A stretch of DNA of 64,000 nt from the NCBI GenBank assembly GCA_944472155.2, contig OX235273.1, positions 83,942,793 through 84,006,792 of the forward strand. Reading direction: 5' to 3'. The translations under genes and the position numbers were made by a program. The notes beneath the pieces were generated by a model that did no database searches, was not told the DNA's origin, and saw nothing but the letters and a program-made list of their open reading frames with translations. Numbering within the stretch: the first letter of the stretch is position 1; each line of letters begins with the position of its first letter. Source of the DNA: Trichobilharzia szidati. Its lineage: Eukaryota; Platyhelminthes; Trematoda; Strigeidida; Schistosomatidae. Below are positions 12,321 through 24,829 of this stretch, piece after piece.

Positions 12321-14080
12321 TTTTGACAGTCCACATTAATTCCAACTGCCCTCATAGAGTCCCAGCACTTCTATACCATATCTACTCATCTCTCTGGCTA
12401 ACTAGACAGCCTTCCAAGCCTTGTACACTGTATTTTTGAAATATTTCGTGTGCGTTGAAGTTTCTGAATCAGTCTGAATTTTTTCTGAGGTAGAGTCACT
12501 AGCCTCACGCCCAAACCTCCCTCTTTACCCGAGCTTAGAATCAGCTAGAAAACTAGAGAACCCGTAAACCAAGCGAGGTTGCCACTAACTAAATTATGGC
12601 TGAATTCTCATGAAATTCCTTCTAATACCTGCATGAAATTGAGAACAAGGAGGATGTTCAGTATCAGACAAGATGACTGTAGCCAGCTGCTTGCGAGAAT
12701 TAAAATGTCTATCAGGCAAAATATCGTTGGGTCGGGTAACAGGCAGTCTTCAAAGTCCTTAGTCATGCCAGCCGAGTTACTGCAAACTGCCTGAATTCCC
12801 TTATGTACTAAGTAAACTGGAATTCTGTTGGATATCAGCAAAAATTGGAAGAGAAGTCGATAAACAGGTGGAGAATAACATCTTCCTTGCTTTTTGCCAC
12901 TGAGTCATCTATAGCAGAACAATTATACCGGTGAATCAGTTCATGCAAGTCTCGTTCACGCCTGAAGTTAAAATTAACAGTCTGATATTTCTAGAGGTCC
13001 AATTTTGGACCATTTGAATAAGACGTTTCACCAGCTTCACATAAGAAGCTATTGACACCAGAACAATCTGGTGCAGAATCAACTTTAACACTTACAATAC
13101 AATATTCAATATATATATTCAATACAATATTGAATGAAATTGACTTTAAACGAAAACAGTAAGTCATGCCAAGTGAAAGAAAAGGGAAATGGAGAAATTA
13201 CCAGTTTCAGTACAAAAAGAATAGTGGTGCACTTCCTGTTAGAAAAAGGTGTGTTGTTTCCTGTCTGGAAGATAGGAGGACAACATTCTTGCTCAGCAAA
13301 AGTGTCCTAGGAATGAAATCAGTGTCATTGGTACAGTCTAGAAATACAAGCTGAGCGAATTCAACATCTCCATGTAGACTGGAAGCAATACTGTGGCCCA
13401 GTACAATGACGGCATCTAAGGGATTTCTACTTCATTCATAAACAAGCTGATTGGAGTCACTGAAAGATTCTAGTGAGCATTCAAGTACTAGAAATAGAAG
13501 TTGTTCTGAAGTTTTCAACAATGAAAACTTGGTTGAGATCAGGTCAAACTGTACACGGAATCGAGAGGATGATTTTTCCAAAGTTAGCGTTTCATCTTTT
13601 ACTTCCTAAGCAACAGCTATTGTATCCCAGTGAAATGATAGACTGGATATTTGTGTAGGCAAAGAACACAAAATTATCTGCTTCGTGTATCATCAGAACC
13701 TGGAGCATATGATAAATTCAAGGATTTGAGACAGGTTTTGTCATCCGTCCCAAGAAAGCCTGGAAAATAACGCTGTTTGCTTGACTAGAGGTGACAGGTA
13801 GGATTGTGTTATCTTGTTCCCTCCAAAAGATCGATTCGACGCATGTACTTGGGGAAGAGCCTCAATGGAATTTTGTTTGTTTTCAATAATAAGCAGGTTA
13901 AGTGGTGCACAGATGTTCCTGTAATATATCGCATTAAGTCTTTGTATTTCAGATTGATATGAGGAGTTTATTCTTTTGAAATCAGCATTATCGGGCGATT
14001 TTTATTAATCCTATTGTGCTTGCGAAAGCTTCATTTAGTTGCGGAGAAGAGATCTCATCAAATCTCTAGTAAAGCTCATA
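12321..14080. other. Unassigned stretch, probably old repeat DNA
   Basis: Only short open frames are present (for example 12608-12841 minus, 13166-13354 and 13473-13658 plus). None shows a domain I recognise. Near 13088-13135 there is a run of overlapping CAATA/ATTG units. The neighbours on both sides are retroelement remains, so old mobile DNA is likely, but this is not shown by sequence. Confidence 0.35.
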
Positions 14081-14157
14081 TGAACTGTCGTCAAGATTTG
14101 ACAGAATACTTCTAAAATATTTGGGCGCCGAGTGAGATGTAGACATATGTAAAAAAT

Positions 14158-14491
14158 TATATTTCTGAAATTTCAGCGAGATTGAAATGAGTAATTCCAA
14201 CGTTTCGTTCGGCAATCTGGTTCGAACTTCTTTAGGGAAATTAATCGAAATTAACATAACAGATGTTTGATCACAGCTCATACAGTTTTGTTTATTATGC
14301 ATGTTGATACATGTTTCATGACTCATGATTAGATTGAGCTTTTAAAAACAAGAGATGTTCCTTTCTATAAATAAACCTTCTGTTATGTTAATTTCGATTC
14401 ATTTCCCTGAAGAAGTTCGAACCAGATTGCCGAATAAAACGTTAGAATTACTCATTTCAATCTCGCTGAGATCTTACAAATATAAATGTTT
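14158..14491. repeat. Head-to-head inverted repeat with hammerhead-like core in each arm (Penelope-end type)
   Basis: The left arm (14158-14264, read on the minus strand) and the right arm (14378-14491, plus strand) are near-identical, with about 113 bp between. Each contains GAAGTTCGAACCAGATTGCC-type sequence flanked by a CTGAAGA-like box and a GAAA-like box. GTTCG pairs with CGAAC as a short stem II. The plus arm keeps CTGAAGA but has TAAAAC in place of CGAAAC. The minus arm keeps CGAAAC but has CTAAAGA. Penelope-like elements are known to carry hammerhead motifs in their terminal repeats, and a Penelope GIY-YIG fragment lies at 14880-15285. Confidence 0.5.
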
Positions 14492-14879
14492 ACAAGTGTC
14501 GGGGAAAGTTGTTTCAGCAGGACAGCAAATATCGGAGTGGTAATTGGGATAGCAGGTGATTTTAGCGACAGTAACATTCAACATTTAATTTACGAACAAG
14601 TCCCAGTCTACACCTGGAAACATGTTTTGAAATGAATGAATACTGTCGCGTGAGTAAGTTTGTTCTTCACCTTTCTTTGTGAGGTGAACAGAGGCTCTCT
14701 TGCTTGGTTTGCCATGAACTTTCAGTGAAGCATAGATAATCAAATAGTCAGAATTCAGAAAACGGTCTCTTCTTTGGGCTTCATATATGTCATAATCATC
14801 ATTTATTGGAACCAAGTGTGAGGCTTTGTCAAGACGAGTAGTAAACGTCAGATATTAAATAGTGAAGATAATCAGTCAA

Positions 14880-15285
14880 CATTTCTAAGCAAAGATCTGT
14901 GGTTGTAGGCTTCTTATTTCAGCAACAGTCATTTGACTAGTTTTTGTAGGTTTCTTGAACAGAGTACGCGTCGAATGACCGATGTACCTGGATGGCTCCA
15001 CAGCAACAAGTGAACTGATATATGCACACAGAAGTAACCAGATGAGATATCGTGTCCTTAAGGCTTCTTGGCGGGTACCCATTTGGGATGAAGGTTTCTT
15101 TCAAGAGACCCAATTCTGCTTCCAGGGTGTCTCGAAAACTATACGATCATGATATCGTGCTTGAGAATTCGTGTGCTCTGGCCTTCTGCTGTTCAATGGA
15201 CAATTGGAGAGCACTACTCATAGTGTTGCTGCGAAGAATGTTGTTTTCGAAGATTCTGAAATTCTTCTCTTGAGGATATCACAAA
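14880..15285 (-). mobile_element. Penelope-like element fragment (GIY-YIG end)
   Basis: The minus-strand frame 15082-14885 encodes YISSLVAVEPSRYIGHSTRT followed by LFKK. This parallels YISSPAAVEPARYIGRSTRT, read at about 21300-21240 in the longer element downstream. Y-I-G-x-S-T-R-T-L is the recognisable core of the GIY-YIG endonuclease of Penelope-like elements. Its RT part is missing; a CR1-like fragment begins at 15286. Confidence 0.6.
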
Positions 15286-15712
15286 TTGTTTAACCCCGAT
15301 CACTGTAGTGTACGGGTTTTAAACAAAATTTATGGAAAGTTACACAAGAGAACATTTTCACGCCTTTCCAAGAAAATTGTACATGCATGTTACTCTAAGG
15401 AGAATGTTCAGAATCTTAAGAGCATACTCAAAGACACAAGTTGGCACTTGTTTAATGAAGAATCTCTTGATAACACCATCTTCAATGTCACATATTATCT
15501 CAAATTTTGTCTTGTCACCTGTTGTCACAGAGAAATGCTCTTCATCAGATTTGACTGTTTCTCCTCTCCTTGACATAAAAAGCTTCGCAGGAAAAAGGAA
15601 AAGTTTTATCCAATGAAGGATAACATCGGTGTGAGAAAAATAAATATCCTAATCCAGTCTAAAATGCACCGATTGAATTCATTTTATAACGAGTATAGAA
15701 GTCTCAATTGAT
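15286..15712 (+). mobile_element. Fragment of the same CR1/Jockey-like LINE family
   Basis: The 95-codon frame at 15286-15573 encodes RVLNKIYGKLHKRTF and WHLFNEESLDNTIFNVTYYL, matching the endonuclease-to-RT linker of the copies at 7670-8023 (minus) and 25620-26040 (plus). The match continues with KMHRLNSFYNEY up to about 15712, then ends. Both ends are truncated. The left side abuts a Penelope-like fragment at 15285. Confidence 0.65.
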
Positions 15713-16640
15713 AAACAATTGAAAATATTCAATGGAGATTATGATGAGGCTGTCGTTTACCACCTTACACATTGTAGCTTTACACTTTGTATTCTCTATT
15801 AACTACAACAATAACAACACAATTATTGTTTCAAATGTTTTCGATTAGAAACACTTCTTGATAAAGACCATGATGAATTTTTTGACTTCACCATGTACAT
15901 CCTTGATCAAGGAACAAAGAACATCCTTCTGATGAATGAATGAATGAGTTATTCACATTCCAAAGTCATAAATGTGTGTGAGTGTGTGCTAGTTAGAGAA
16001 TGGTATTCTGACAGAGAGATGATTGATTACTTTAAACCACATGGATTGGTCGAGATGAAAACGGCTGAGAGATTGATTTGCGAAAATTATTATTACTAGA
16101 TTGAAGTTCATTGTGTACGTGTGATGTGTGTTGTATTGAGTTAAACGACTAAACTGATGGTGTGTGTCTAGTAGGACTTTTATTCTGTCTGTTTATCAAC
16201 ATCATATGAATGATAGTCGTTTGAGGAAGAGAATGTCAATCAGGAAGTTATTTGTCTTTGTCACCGTCTAAAGTATTGTGAGATTGAGAAGCGAAAGATC
16301 AGTTGGGAAACTGAAATTTTGTTCTCTACAAGTGTAAAGATACAGAAGCGACAACACGACAGATGAATTCTGTTGAGGGAGTAAATAAGGGATTGATTGA
16401 ATGTGTCCACATAAGACGGAGGTTCACGTCACTGACCATCAGCTGACTGACTGACTGACTAGTTTCAACATAGAACTTTGCACCGATGTGCAGCAGTTCG
16501 AGTCGCCACACTCATTGCTTCTAGCACCCAAAGCAAGAGAAGAAAGTAAAAAGGAATGCAAAACAGAGACAGTAAACAGAGATATGAGACAAAAAGATTA
16601 GTAATATTGAAGAACCATATAGTTTCATTGAGTAGTATAA
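15713..16640. other. No gene recognised; possible tRNA-like SINE trace
   Basis: AT-rich intergenic DNA. At 16426-16505 there is a (CTGA)n run next to GCAGTTCGAGTCGCC, which resembles a Pol III B box. No A box was found at the expected distance, so this is at most a SINE relic. Nothing else is supported. Confidence 0.3.
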
Positions 16641-19450
16641 ATCACAATGAGCGGATGCATCTGTGTCAGCCATTGTTGATGATTTTGAGCCATATCACCA
16701 ACTGTCACCAGACATTGGTGTTTACCGTCCTGAGGATATCAACCAGCCACTCAGGAAATCTACACCTTCTTACGTCACTGGCTTGAACTAACTGTTGTAG
16801 ATTTCACTGACTGATGGCATGTTGTGGTTTGACCATCACTGGCTCTTTTACAATCTGATTCATCCTGTGTCAGCTAACATTGCCAATTGTCGAGAAATGC
16901 GTTGGCTAGTTATACGTAACACATCCTAACCAGCTCAGTAGATCTAGCTTCACAGCCTCTTCGATCGATTTCACCCTCTTCCTTACCTATCATCCGACGC
17001 CTAACTTTGATATTGCCCACCCTATTATGCCATTTCACAAGGGAGAGAAAACACAGTCACCTATGATCAAAGACAGCTAGCCAGGCTTTTCATGTCTTTC
17101 ACTCTCAGTGGCCATGTCTCACAGCCATACTGGAGGACGAAGAGGACTGCCAAGCAGTACATGCGCCCTTTGTTCGATAGCCGGATTTTACGTCTACGCC
17201 AGAGACGGCGTAAACTGGCATATGCGAAAGTAGGCCTCTGTAACCGTGCTGAGATTTCGTCAGAGATCAACACGTTGGCTCTCGCTGATGAAATTTCCCA
17301 AATAAGTGAAGCGGTCAACGTGCTCCACCAACCACTCACTCCCTATTTCTAAGCTAGGAGTCAATGTAGTCCAGTCCTGCAGAATCATCTTTCCTATGGG
17401 GAGAGCGAATCGCATGCCAAACATTCGAAGATTGCAGCTCAAGGTGTTAAGTAGACTCTGCATTTTGTCAGCGTCCTCATCTAGTGGGGAGGACTATATC
17501 ATCTGCATATTCTAAGCCAACGAGATTATTCCCCCTGGTAGCAAGCTAAGCCCTGAGTGACTGCAGTGATTATGAAATGGGGACAGTGGACATCTCTGAG
17601 GGACATCACTAGTTGTCACCATTTCATATAACAACTTGCATTAAGCCCTCACCTGGCTGCATGAGTTCAAGTACAGTGCCTTGATCAGTGTAATGTATGT
17701 TCTCGTCATTCCCTTTACAGTCAAGCATCGCCATAGTACCTCTTGGTCGACAGAATTGAATTCCGCATTTAAGTCAAGAAATATAACGATTGCTGGACGC
17801 CGACGGTAAGTATGCCTTTGTTCCAGAATCCGTCCAAGTGTGGAGATATGGTTAATGCACCCTGTTCCTGGTCTAAGGCCTGCCTGTTTCTCTCGTATTT
17901 GTTCCTCCCGTGGGCCGATTGATCTAAGCATGATTATTGAGCGTGGAACTTTAGATACCTTATTAGTCAAGCCAATCCCACTGTGATTATCAGAGGAAGA
18001 CTTGTCTCCCTTCTTGTACACTGGGACAATCAATGACTTATACTTATCCGACGGGACTTCGTCTGACTGCCAGATGCTTCCTAGAGCCTTAATCAACGCA
18101 GAAAGTAAACTGTCCCCATCGTCCTTAAACACCTCTGGAGTCATTCCTTTGGGTCCTGCAGCTTTTCCTCGTTTCAGACTAGTGACAGCCTTAGTAACCT
18201 CAGTTAGAGACGCAGGACCTGTGTCTGTATCCCATTTAGGGAGGTGTTGGATGTTCGGTAAGCTGAGCGTGGCTGTAGGCCAGTTAAACCCCTCTTCAAA
18301 GTGATCTTTGCAACGTTCTAGTCGCCTCTCCTAGGAGCTAACTATGATGACATTTTTCTCAGAGATTGTTTCACTTATCGTTTGCCTTTCACCACCTGTT
18401 TCCATGAAAAGTCTGATAGTTGTCTGATTTTAACAATCTGCGATGCCTTGTCCGTCTCTTTCGCTTTTGTCGCCCGCCAGTGTTCATGGTGGTTGCAAAG
18501 GTTTCTTGTTAGTGTGCATTTGAGTAGCTTTCGCTCCCCATCATAATCGGAGCTCGCTTGGAATCAGTCTTCTTGCGTCAATCATTTCGGATTAGGTTCT
18601 TACTAACTTTTGGTTTCAAATTATCAACATCTTTTACAGCTGTGTATACAGCTGTATACAGCGCGAAACAGGGCGTGTTCGGAGTCTACGAACATGTTCC
18701 ATAAGGAGTAGAAGTCTTCTACTGACACTCGCCAACGATTTCCTATCGCTATGTGTTTTATCTGAATCCAATATGGATTTGGTGATGGAGGTCACTAGGT
18801 TACGCAGTGTTTCTCTTTGTGCATTAAGTTATGGCTGGCTGGGAACAGATGATTATCTGAACAGAACTGAAGAAGACGATCACCATTGTTGGTTCGTCGG
18901 CAGGGAACTTCATACGTACCTTTTACATACTTCTCAGTCTGGTAAAACTCTCCTACATCAGCATTGAAGTCACCTGATAAAACAGCTATATCTAAACGTT
19001 TCGCTCTTTGCAGCCAATTGACAGTTTCAAGTAGAAGTCATCCTTTAGTTTATCCGAAATGCAGCCTGCCGGCGCTTAAGCGGAGACTTCGAAAATACAA
19101 AGACGGGCAACTCCGTCGTTCATCCTTCTAACAGACCCATTCAGACGGACCGCACTCATACGGCTATCTTGTGGAATCCAGTAAAAAAGGGATTTTTCTG
19201 CCCTGACACTCAGTGCTGCCCTTACATTTTCGAGTTCTCGCGAATTAGCTGAGGGGTCTCTTAACACCCTTAAAGTGAATTTCGCTGATTCACCTTGATG
19301 TCCGAGTGAGGTTAAGTGGATGAACACACTATAGTCATGTACGTGTGTCTCTGAAACATAACATACATCTATGGCTCGACATGCCAGAGTTGTTGCTAGC
19401 GATGCCTGTTATCCGATTTGGTAGAGGGTCCTGACGTATAATGCCTCTAC
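16640..19450 (-). mobile_element. RTE-like LINE (SR3/Perere-3 type), long, degenerate
   Basis: Read on the minus strand, the endonuclease is at 19327-19076 (WIPQDSRMSAVRLNGSVRR, an in-frame stop, then AP) and about 19010-18960 (VLSGDFNADVGEF). The RT follows at 18144-17641 (LIVPVYKKGDKSSSDNHSGI, EQIREKQAGLRPGTGCINH, FLDLNAEFNSVDQEVLW). The RT/C-terminal part is at 17463-17067 (FALPIGKMILQDW, GSEWLVEHVDRFTYLG, SARANVLISDEIS). The tail reaches about 16640. All expected blocks are present in order over 2.8 kb, but frameshifts and stops disable it. The 5' end may extend towards 20 kb. Confidence 0.72.
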
Positions 19451-20960
19451 ATGAAGTTGGCAACGTGGCTATGAGAGGCTGTCGGGAGTGTTTCTATAAT
19501 CCTCATCGTTTTTTGTGGTCACAGAGTGAAGTGAAGATGACTCACTAGCCTGAAGAATAGTGCTAACTGCAGTAGGGGAGTAAGATGGTGAATGTGATGT
19601 GTGTCAGGGAGAATGATACTGGAGAAAGCTTCGTGTGTTATTGGAAGTGTGTAGGCGGTTGTTACTTCCTGGCTGCTCACACCGTGGAAGTTGAATTGTT
19701 CTTGGAGTACCTGAAACAGAAAGGAGGTTAGTGTTGTGTGACCGCAGAGCTCATGGGACAACTGTTTGAGACCGGCCGGTCACTCACGGCCTGTTTGAAC
19801 AGGTTACTTAGATTGCTTTCGTATTAGTTAACTTAACGCCGGTTACGGAGGTACGTAGTGTAAGTAGGGATGTACAGTTGTTGCAGTCAACCTTTTCCAC
19901 CCCCTCTCTCCAGAGTGAAGAGACAGCACAGACGGCATGCTGGTCATCTGAGGGAAACACCTTACTACTGTTACATCCCTGCTACCCAGCAGTATGACTT
20001 CACCCACAAACGCTCACCAGAGTGTAAAATATTTTAAACTATGCCAGTAACTGCTTTCAGTCTAATCGCTACCCTAACAACCTTCCTGGCATGGTAGGAC
20101 CTGCAGTAACAATAGTTCCAGCTAGTGTAGCTTGTTGTGTCATTGAGATACGCAAACCTGACCACCACATCAAGGTAGCAGCTATCGGTCGGGTTGACCA
20201 TCAGCAGGGAAAATCAAGTGCACGTCGTCTCATTCATTATGATGGCATCAGTTCTACCACATATGGCACGAATAGGGATATCAGGGTCACGATCAGAAAA
20301 GGAAGACACATCTTCAATTCACTCAAATAGCCGCGGAAATCAAGATGAGAATTTTCAACATTGATATCGCGTCAGTGTTTTCATATAATACAGATACTTG
20401 AAGCATCATCAGAAGCATTTCCCACAGACTGAAGACTTTCATCAGCAGCTTCCGTCACTAGCTAGTGAAGATCACATGACCTTCCAGAATAGACAGGAAT
20501 CATGGATCTCTGATGACAAGTTGGCCAACGACCTAATACGAAACAAATATTGTTGGGGAAGTGTAGGTAGCCTGGACATGCGCGGAGAAGACTTCGCTCC
20601 GTATCCTTGAATGGAACTCGATAGTGAAGAGTGAAATGAAGGAGGATCGCAAATAACAGACAACTGAACATTAATTACTTTTCTGTCTGCTTCCAAAGGG
20701 CCACGTCCCTTCTTTCACCCAGGCATTATTCGACGTCACCAAAAGATCAAAATTGCGTTGAGATAATCCGTGTCAAAAGAAGCCGGCTGTAGACCAAGTA
20801 ACTACTCTGCAAAAGAGTTCCGGAAGGCGCGACAGAAGATCGAACAGAAGAATAAATCTGTCAAGGAACTTAACCAAAAGTTCCTATCTTTTCCGAAGAC
20901 GCTCAGAGTCGGTAATTATACTAAGTACAATATCGACTTTGACTCCAAAACACAATGAAT
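19451..20960. other. Unassigned; probable 5' sequence of the adjacent LINE plus unknown frames
   Basis: 19450-20030 may be untranslated 5' sequence of the minus-strand LINE. Plus-strand frames at 20091-20330 (79 codons), 20398-20610 (70) and 20770-20958 (62) show no domain I recognise. The last contains the basic, lysine-rich run FRKARQKIEQKNKSVKELNQ. I could not decide whether these are exons, element ORFs or chance. Confidence 0.3.
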
Positions 20961-20989
20961 TACAAGAAATTCTTTTCTTCGACAGTTAA

Positions 20990-22800
20990 AATGAATACTC
21001 TGTACTAAGTCTATAAACAAATGTCTTACAAGGAATGTATTGTAGTTTTATTCGTATTCTTTCGTCTTCTCCCAACGTGTACACCATCAAATCACTCGCG
21101 CCTTCAAGTTGCCTGCCAATGACTACCAAGGCCAATGAACAAACGTTCAATGTTCGGAATCATTGAGAAAGGCACCATTATTGACTTTTCATAACCATGC
21201 TGGATGGATAGCGTTCTTGAATCCTCTTGGACAGGGTGCGCGTTGAACGACCAATGTACCTGGCTGGTTCCACAGCAGCAGGTGAACTGATATATGCACA
21301 CAGAATCGGCCAGATGCGGGATATTGTCCTTGATCAGTGCGTGACTGCAGAACACTATTCTTAGCGTCGTTGTAGAGGATGTTCTTCTCAGGGATGATGT
21401 GGTCCTTATCTTGAGAATATCACCTTTTTGATCTCACTTGAAATCCAAGTTCATGTAGGGTTTCTTTTTAGGCGCAAGTGGGGTTTCATTCCTCCAAATT
21501 CTTGGTTGGATATTTTTATCAATGAATCTTATTGGGTATCCAATTTGGATGAAGCTTTCTCTCAAAATATCTAATTCTGTTTCTAGAGCATCGGAACTAC
21601 AGATGCGTTGGATGCGGGTGGCAAGTGACGTAATTAAATTCCACTTTTGTTGAATCAGTACTCAGCTATAGAAGCTTGTTAGTTGACCATTCCAAGTGAC
21701 TTTTGTATGGATGGATCTTCTTAGGCTCTCATCAATTCTTCTTGTTAGTTCCATATCAAGAAACACAATTTTTGATTCGTTTTTCATTTTCAGAGTGAAT
21801 TTTATTGCTGGAGGGCAACATTTGAATGTCTTCAGCAGTATATTGGGACCATTGTTTTTGTCACAAATAATGAACATGTCGTCTGCGTACATCGTATACA
21901 GTCGTAAATTGTCAATGCTCGGCTTTAGTGAACCTTTTTTTGGAGGCCTGTTACGAAGCAGTCTGATAGTAGTGAACCCAACGGAGATTCCATTGCTATA
22001 CCATCTTTTGTCTGTAGATGTTTTCGTCGAAAATGTAGTGGACGTTCAGAGCTCACCTCAGTAGTGATTCCTTCAAATATCTTGTTGGTATTCCAATACT
22101 GAGATGGTTCTCATCTGTATATTTGCATATAAAGCAGACCATTTCCGTGAATATGACAGTGGTGAAAAGTGACTCAGTGTCGATCGACAGCATAATTTTG
22201 TTAGATACATTCAGGTCTTGTATGCACTCGGTTAACTGGAAGGTGTCACGAAGCGAGTGCGTACATAATTGTTTCCTTACATGTTCCAGATTATCTGCCA
22301 GCCATTTTACAATAGAGTTGTAAGGGGAACCTGATATATCCAGAATTGGACGAAGTAAGAGACTAACATTGTGTATCTTTGGTAGACCATAAAGTCTTGG
22401 TTTTATAGAACTTGTTTCTATATTAGGTAATCTCTTATCTATAAACCTCTCACAACTCTAATGACATGCATCTCACGAGATGTTTCTTTTGTAACTAAGA
22501 TAATTCACTGAATGCATTCAATTGAACAGCTAGAGGATGATATCCCTGAAGAGAGAAGTAACTCTTCGATTAACGCCTTTTCTTTCATATTCCATGAATC
22601 ATTCCATTCAGTGCAGAGCCTATTTAAAACAGCTTTATGGTTAACCACGAATACAATCACAAATACTTTGACGGAATTCACATTCCCATTAGGGATAATA
22701 CGTCCACATACACATGAATATATGGGTGAACAGCTTTATAGTAAATTCGTTGAAGACAGTCTCTTCACTGAATCACTCGTTTTGTGAGTAACTGATATTC
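20990..22800 (-). mobile_element. Penelope-like element (RT plus GIY-YIG), degenerate
   Basis: Minus-strand reading gives KPRLYGLPKIHNVSLLLRP (about 22410-22330), GSPYNSIVKWLADNLEHV, MLSIDTESLFTTV (about 22195-22150), then MYADDMFIICDKNN at 21892 downwards, the catalytic YxDD box. KIVFLDMELTRRIDESLRRS and TWNGQ follow. The GIY-YIG part is at about 21310-21240 (AVEPARYIGRSTRTLSKR). PKIHN, the S-D-x-E-S-L-F-T motif, YADD and LPFLD-like blocks in this order are characteristic of Penelope-like elements (Perere-10 type in schistosomes). Several frameshifts and stops are present, including within the RT. Confidence 0.78.
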
Positions 22801-24239
22801 GTCACTCAAATCATATGAACATTCCACTGATTGCCAGATGTACCGTTCATGCAAGTCTTTCTAGAATAAGTCGGAATGGCTAATAAAAAGTAATCGCGTA
22901 ATTGCATACATATGATAAATAAATACAATCATCACTCACGAATGACTTCCTCATCGATTTTCTCTTCCTCATTACTTGTATCATTCATTACCGCTTATCT
23001 AACCTTTAGAAAACCTGGCAGAGTATAAACTTACCGTAAAGAAAAACTGCCAGGCTTGTGTTCTCCCACCATTTTCAAATCTCTCACCATACATTTGATT
23101 GCAAGCCACCAATAGTGCTTTAAATTGCAACATTAAATCATATTACAGTGATGTACATTTCTTCCATGAAATCCTGAGTGAGAATTTCTGATTGAACTGT
23201 CCATTACTAAAGCCAGTCGTCTGATTTAGGTTTAAGCGTAATCCAATGGACAGGATTTGTGTGAAATATGCTACTGTATTACACGTAAATATAATGAGTA
23301 GAATCTTGAGACCTCGATGTGTGTGATAAGTAGGTTGTACTTTGTCATATGCCCTATCTCTGCAGGTGAGTAGGGATGGGATGAGGCGCATCTGTACCTA
23401 CAGTGATCTGCATGCGAATGTATACTGTAAGAATACAGCGATTGTAATGAATAATGTCCAAAAGAGAGTGGGATATTTCAACGATTAGTAAAGTAAATGT
23501 AGTTTAACCATGAATATGCATACACTGTGAGTGAGATGAATTCCAACAGAAATCAATAACTATGCTGATAAAAATTTATATGTTGAAATGTTTGATGAAA
23601 TATGAACTTATGCTACTCTCTAGTAGCAAGTAGTATAAAGTGAACGGAAATGGAAAGGTGATGAATGACAGATGAGCAAGGATTTAACATCCTCTTCCTT
23701 AGTGGTAGCTTCGAAGTAACCGAAATTTCTCTGTCTAAATTATTCACCGAATTTATCCGTTTCTCAATTACCAGCAGTAAGCTGATCCCGCTCATTTCTT
23801 TCTGACTACTTATGGGTTAGTTGTTGGAATTTACGCAGAGCTGACTCCATGTGTCCCTTGGATGCATCTTTCTCCAGAGTATGAAATGAGATTATGTGCG
23901 CTGACTGAAGACTGATTTCTAACTTGCGGGTGTTCAGGTGGATAGATGCTGACCAACCATAAAGTATTGTGATATAGAGAAGTGAGTAGTGAATGCATTT
24001 CACTGCTAGTCAGAATCATTCAAATTATTAATTTGGAATGGTTACAATCAATAATCAGTTGAAGGGATTGACAACAGAAGATTTAACTAAATAATAATTT
24101 TCTACTGGGTACTGAATTTCGCCGGTTTGGTGAAAGTTGAACTATTGACTTGAATTTCTATTCAAGAACTGTTAACCTACTAATTCCCCGTACATTATTC
24201 ACTTGAAAGAGACAATGATTTTAACTATTCCAGCCGATG
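22801..24239. other. No gene recognised
   Basis: Only short open frames (23391-23143 minus, 23795-23613 minus, 24003-23806 minus, 60-82 codons). None has a recognised domain, splice-consistent partner or paralog elsewhere in the window. It may be further 3' flank of unit B, but no matching copy was found to show it. Confidence 0.3.
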
Positions 24240-24829
24240 TAAATGAATGAAATTCTCCAACTTTTGCGAGTCGAATCACCGAGGAGAAATCTCTGAGTAG
24301 ATTCAAGCTTTTCCTCCCAAGTTGCATCACAATATATACTCAGATGATGACAAGCCTGTGAGGAAGATGAATTTCATTCGAAGATGTCTTCATATTTCCA
24401 TTGGGATCAATCGATAAGGCAGGTAATGATTTAACCCTCATTATCCGTTTGAAATGAATTAATTATTGTCAGCCGATCTGATGCATTTGGACGTTTGAGA
24501 AATTCTAGACTAGCTACGGTTGTTCTCACCATGCTGAACATGCTATTTAATAAAGCCAGATAAATAACACACCAAAGGAAACCAGCTGGGGCGATGTTCT
24601 CTGGAATGTCAATGAAAGCTTCACAATTAAATCACCAGTCGCGGACAACATGAATGTATCGAAAGACTTCCAAATGAACCGCAAGTCAAGTCCATCATTT
24701 TAAGCCAAAGTACTTATTTCATACGATATATGCATCGTCTTTGGATTGAAAGCCTTTTCAGTCAGACTGATTAATACACCGCTGCTGTCAGAACTCTCAG
24801 ATAACCAACTGTCCTGCTTACACTTCGGG

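Noticed and set aside
16426..16505. Second hammerhead SINE next to the (CTGA)n run
   Set aside because: Only a B-box-like GTTCGAGTC was found; no A box and no GAAAC box at the expected distance.
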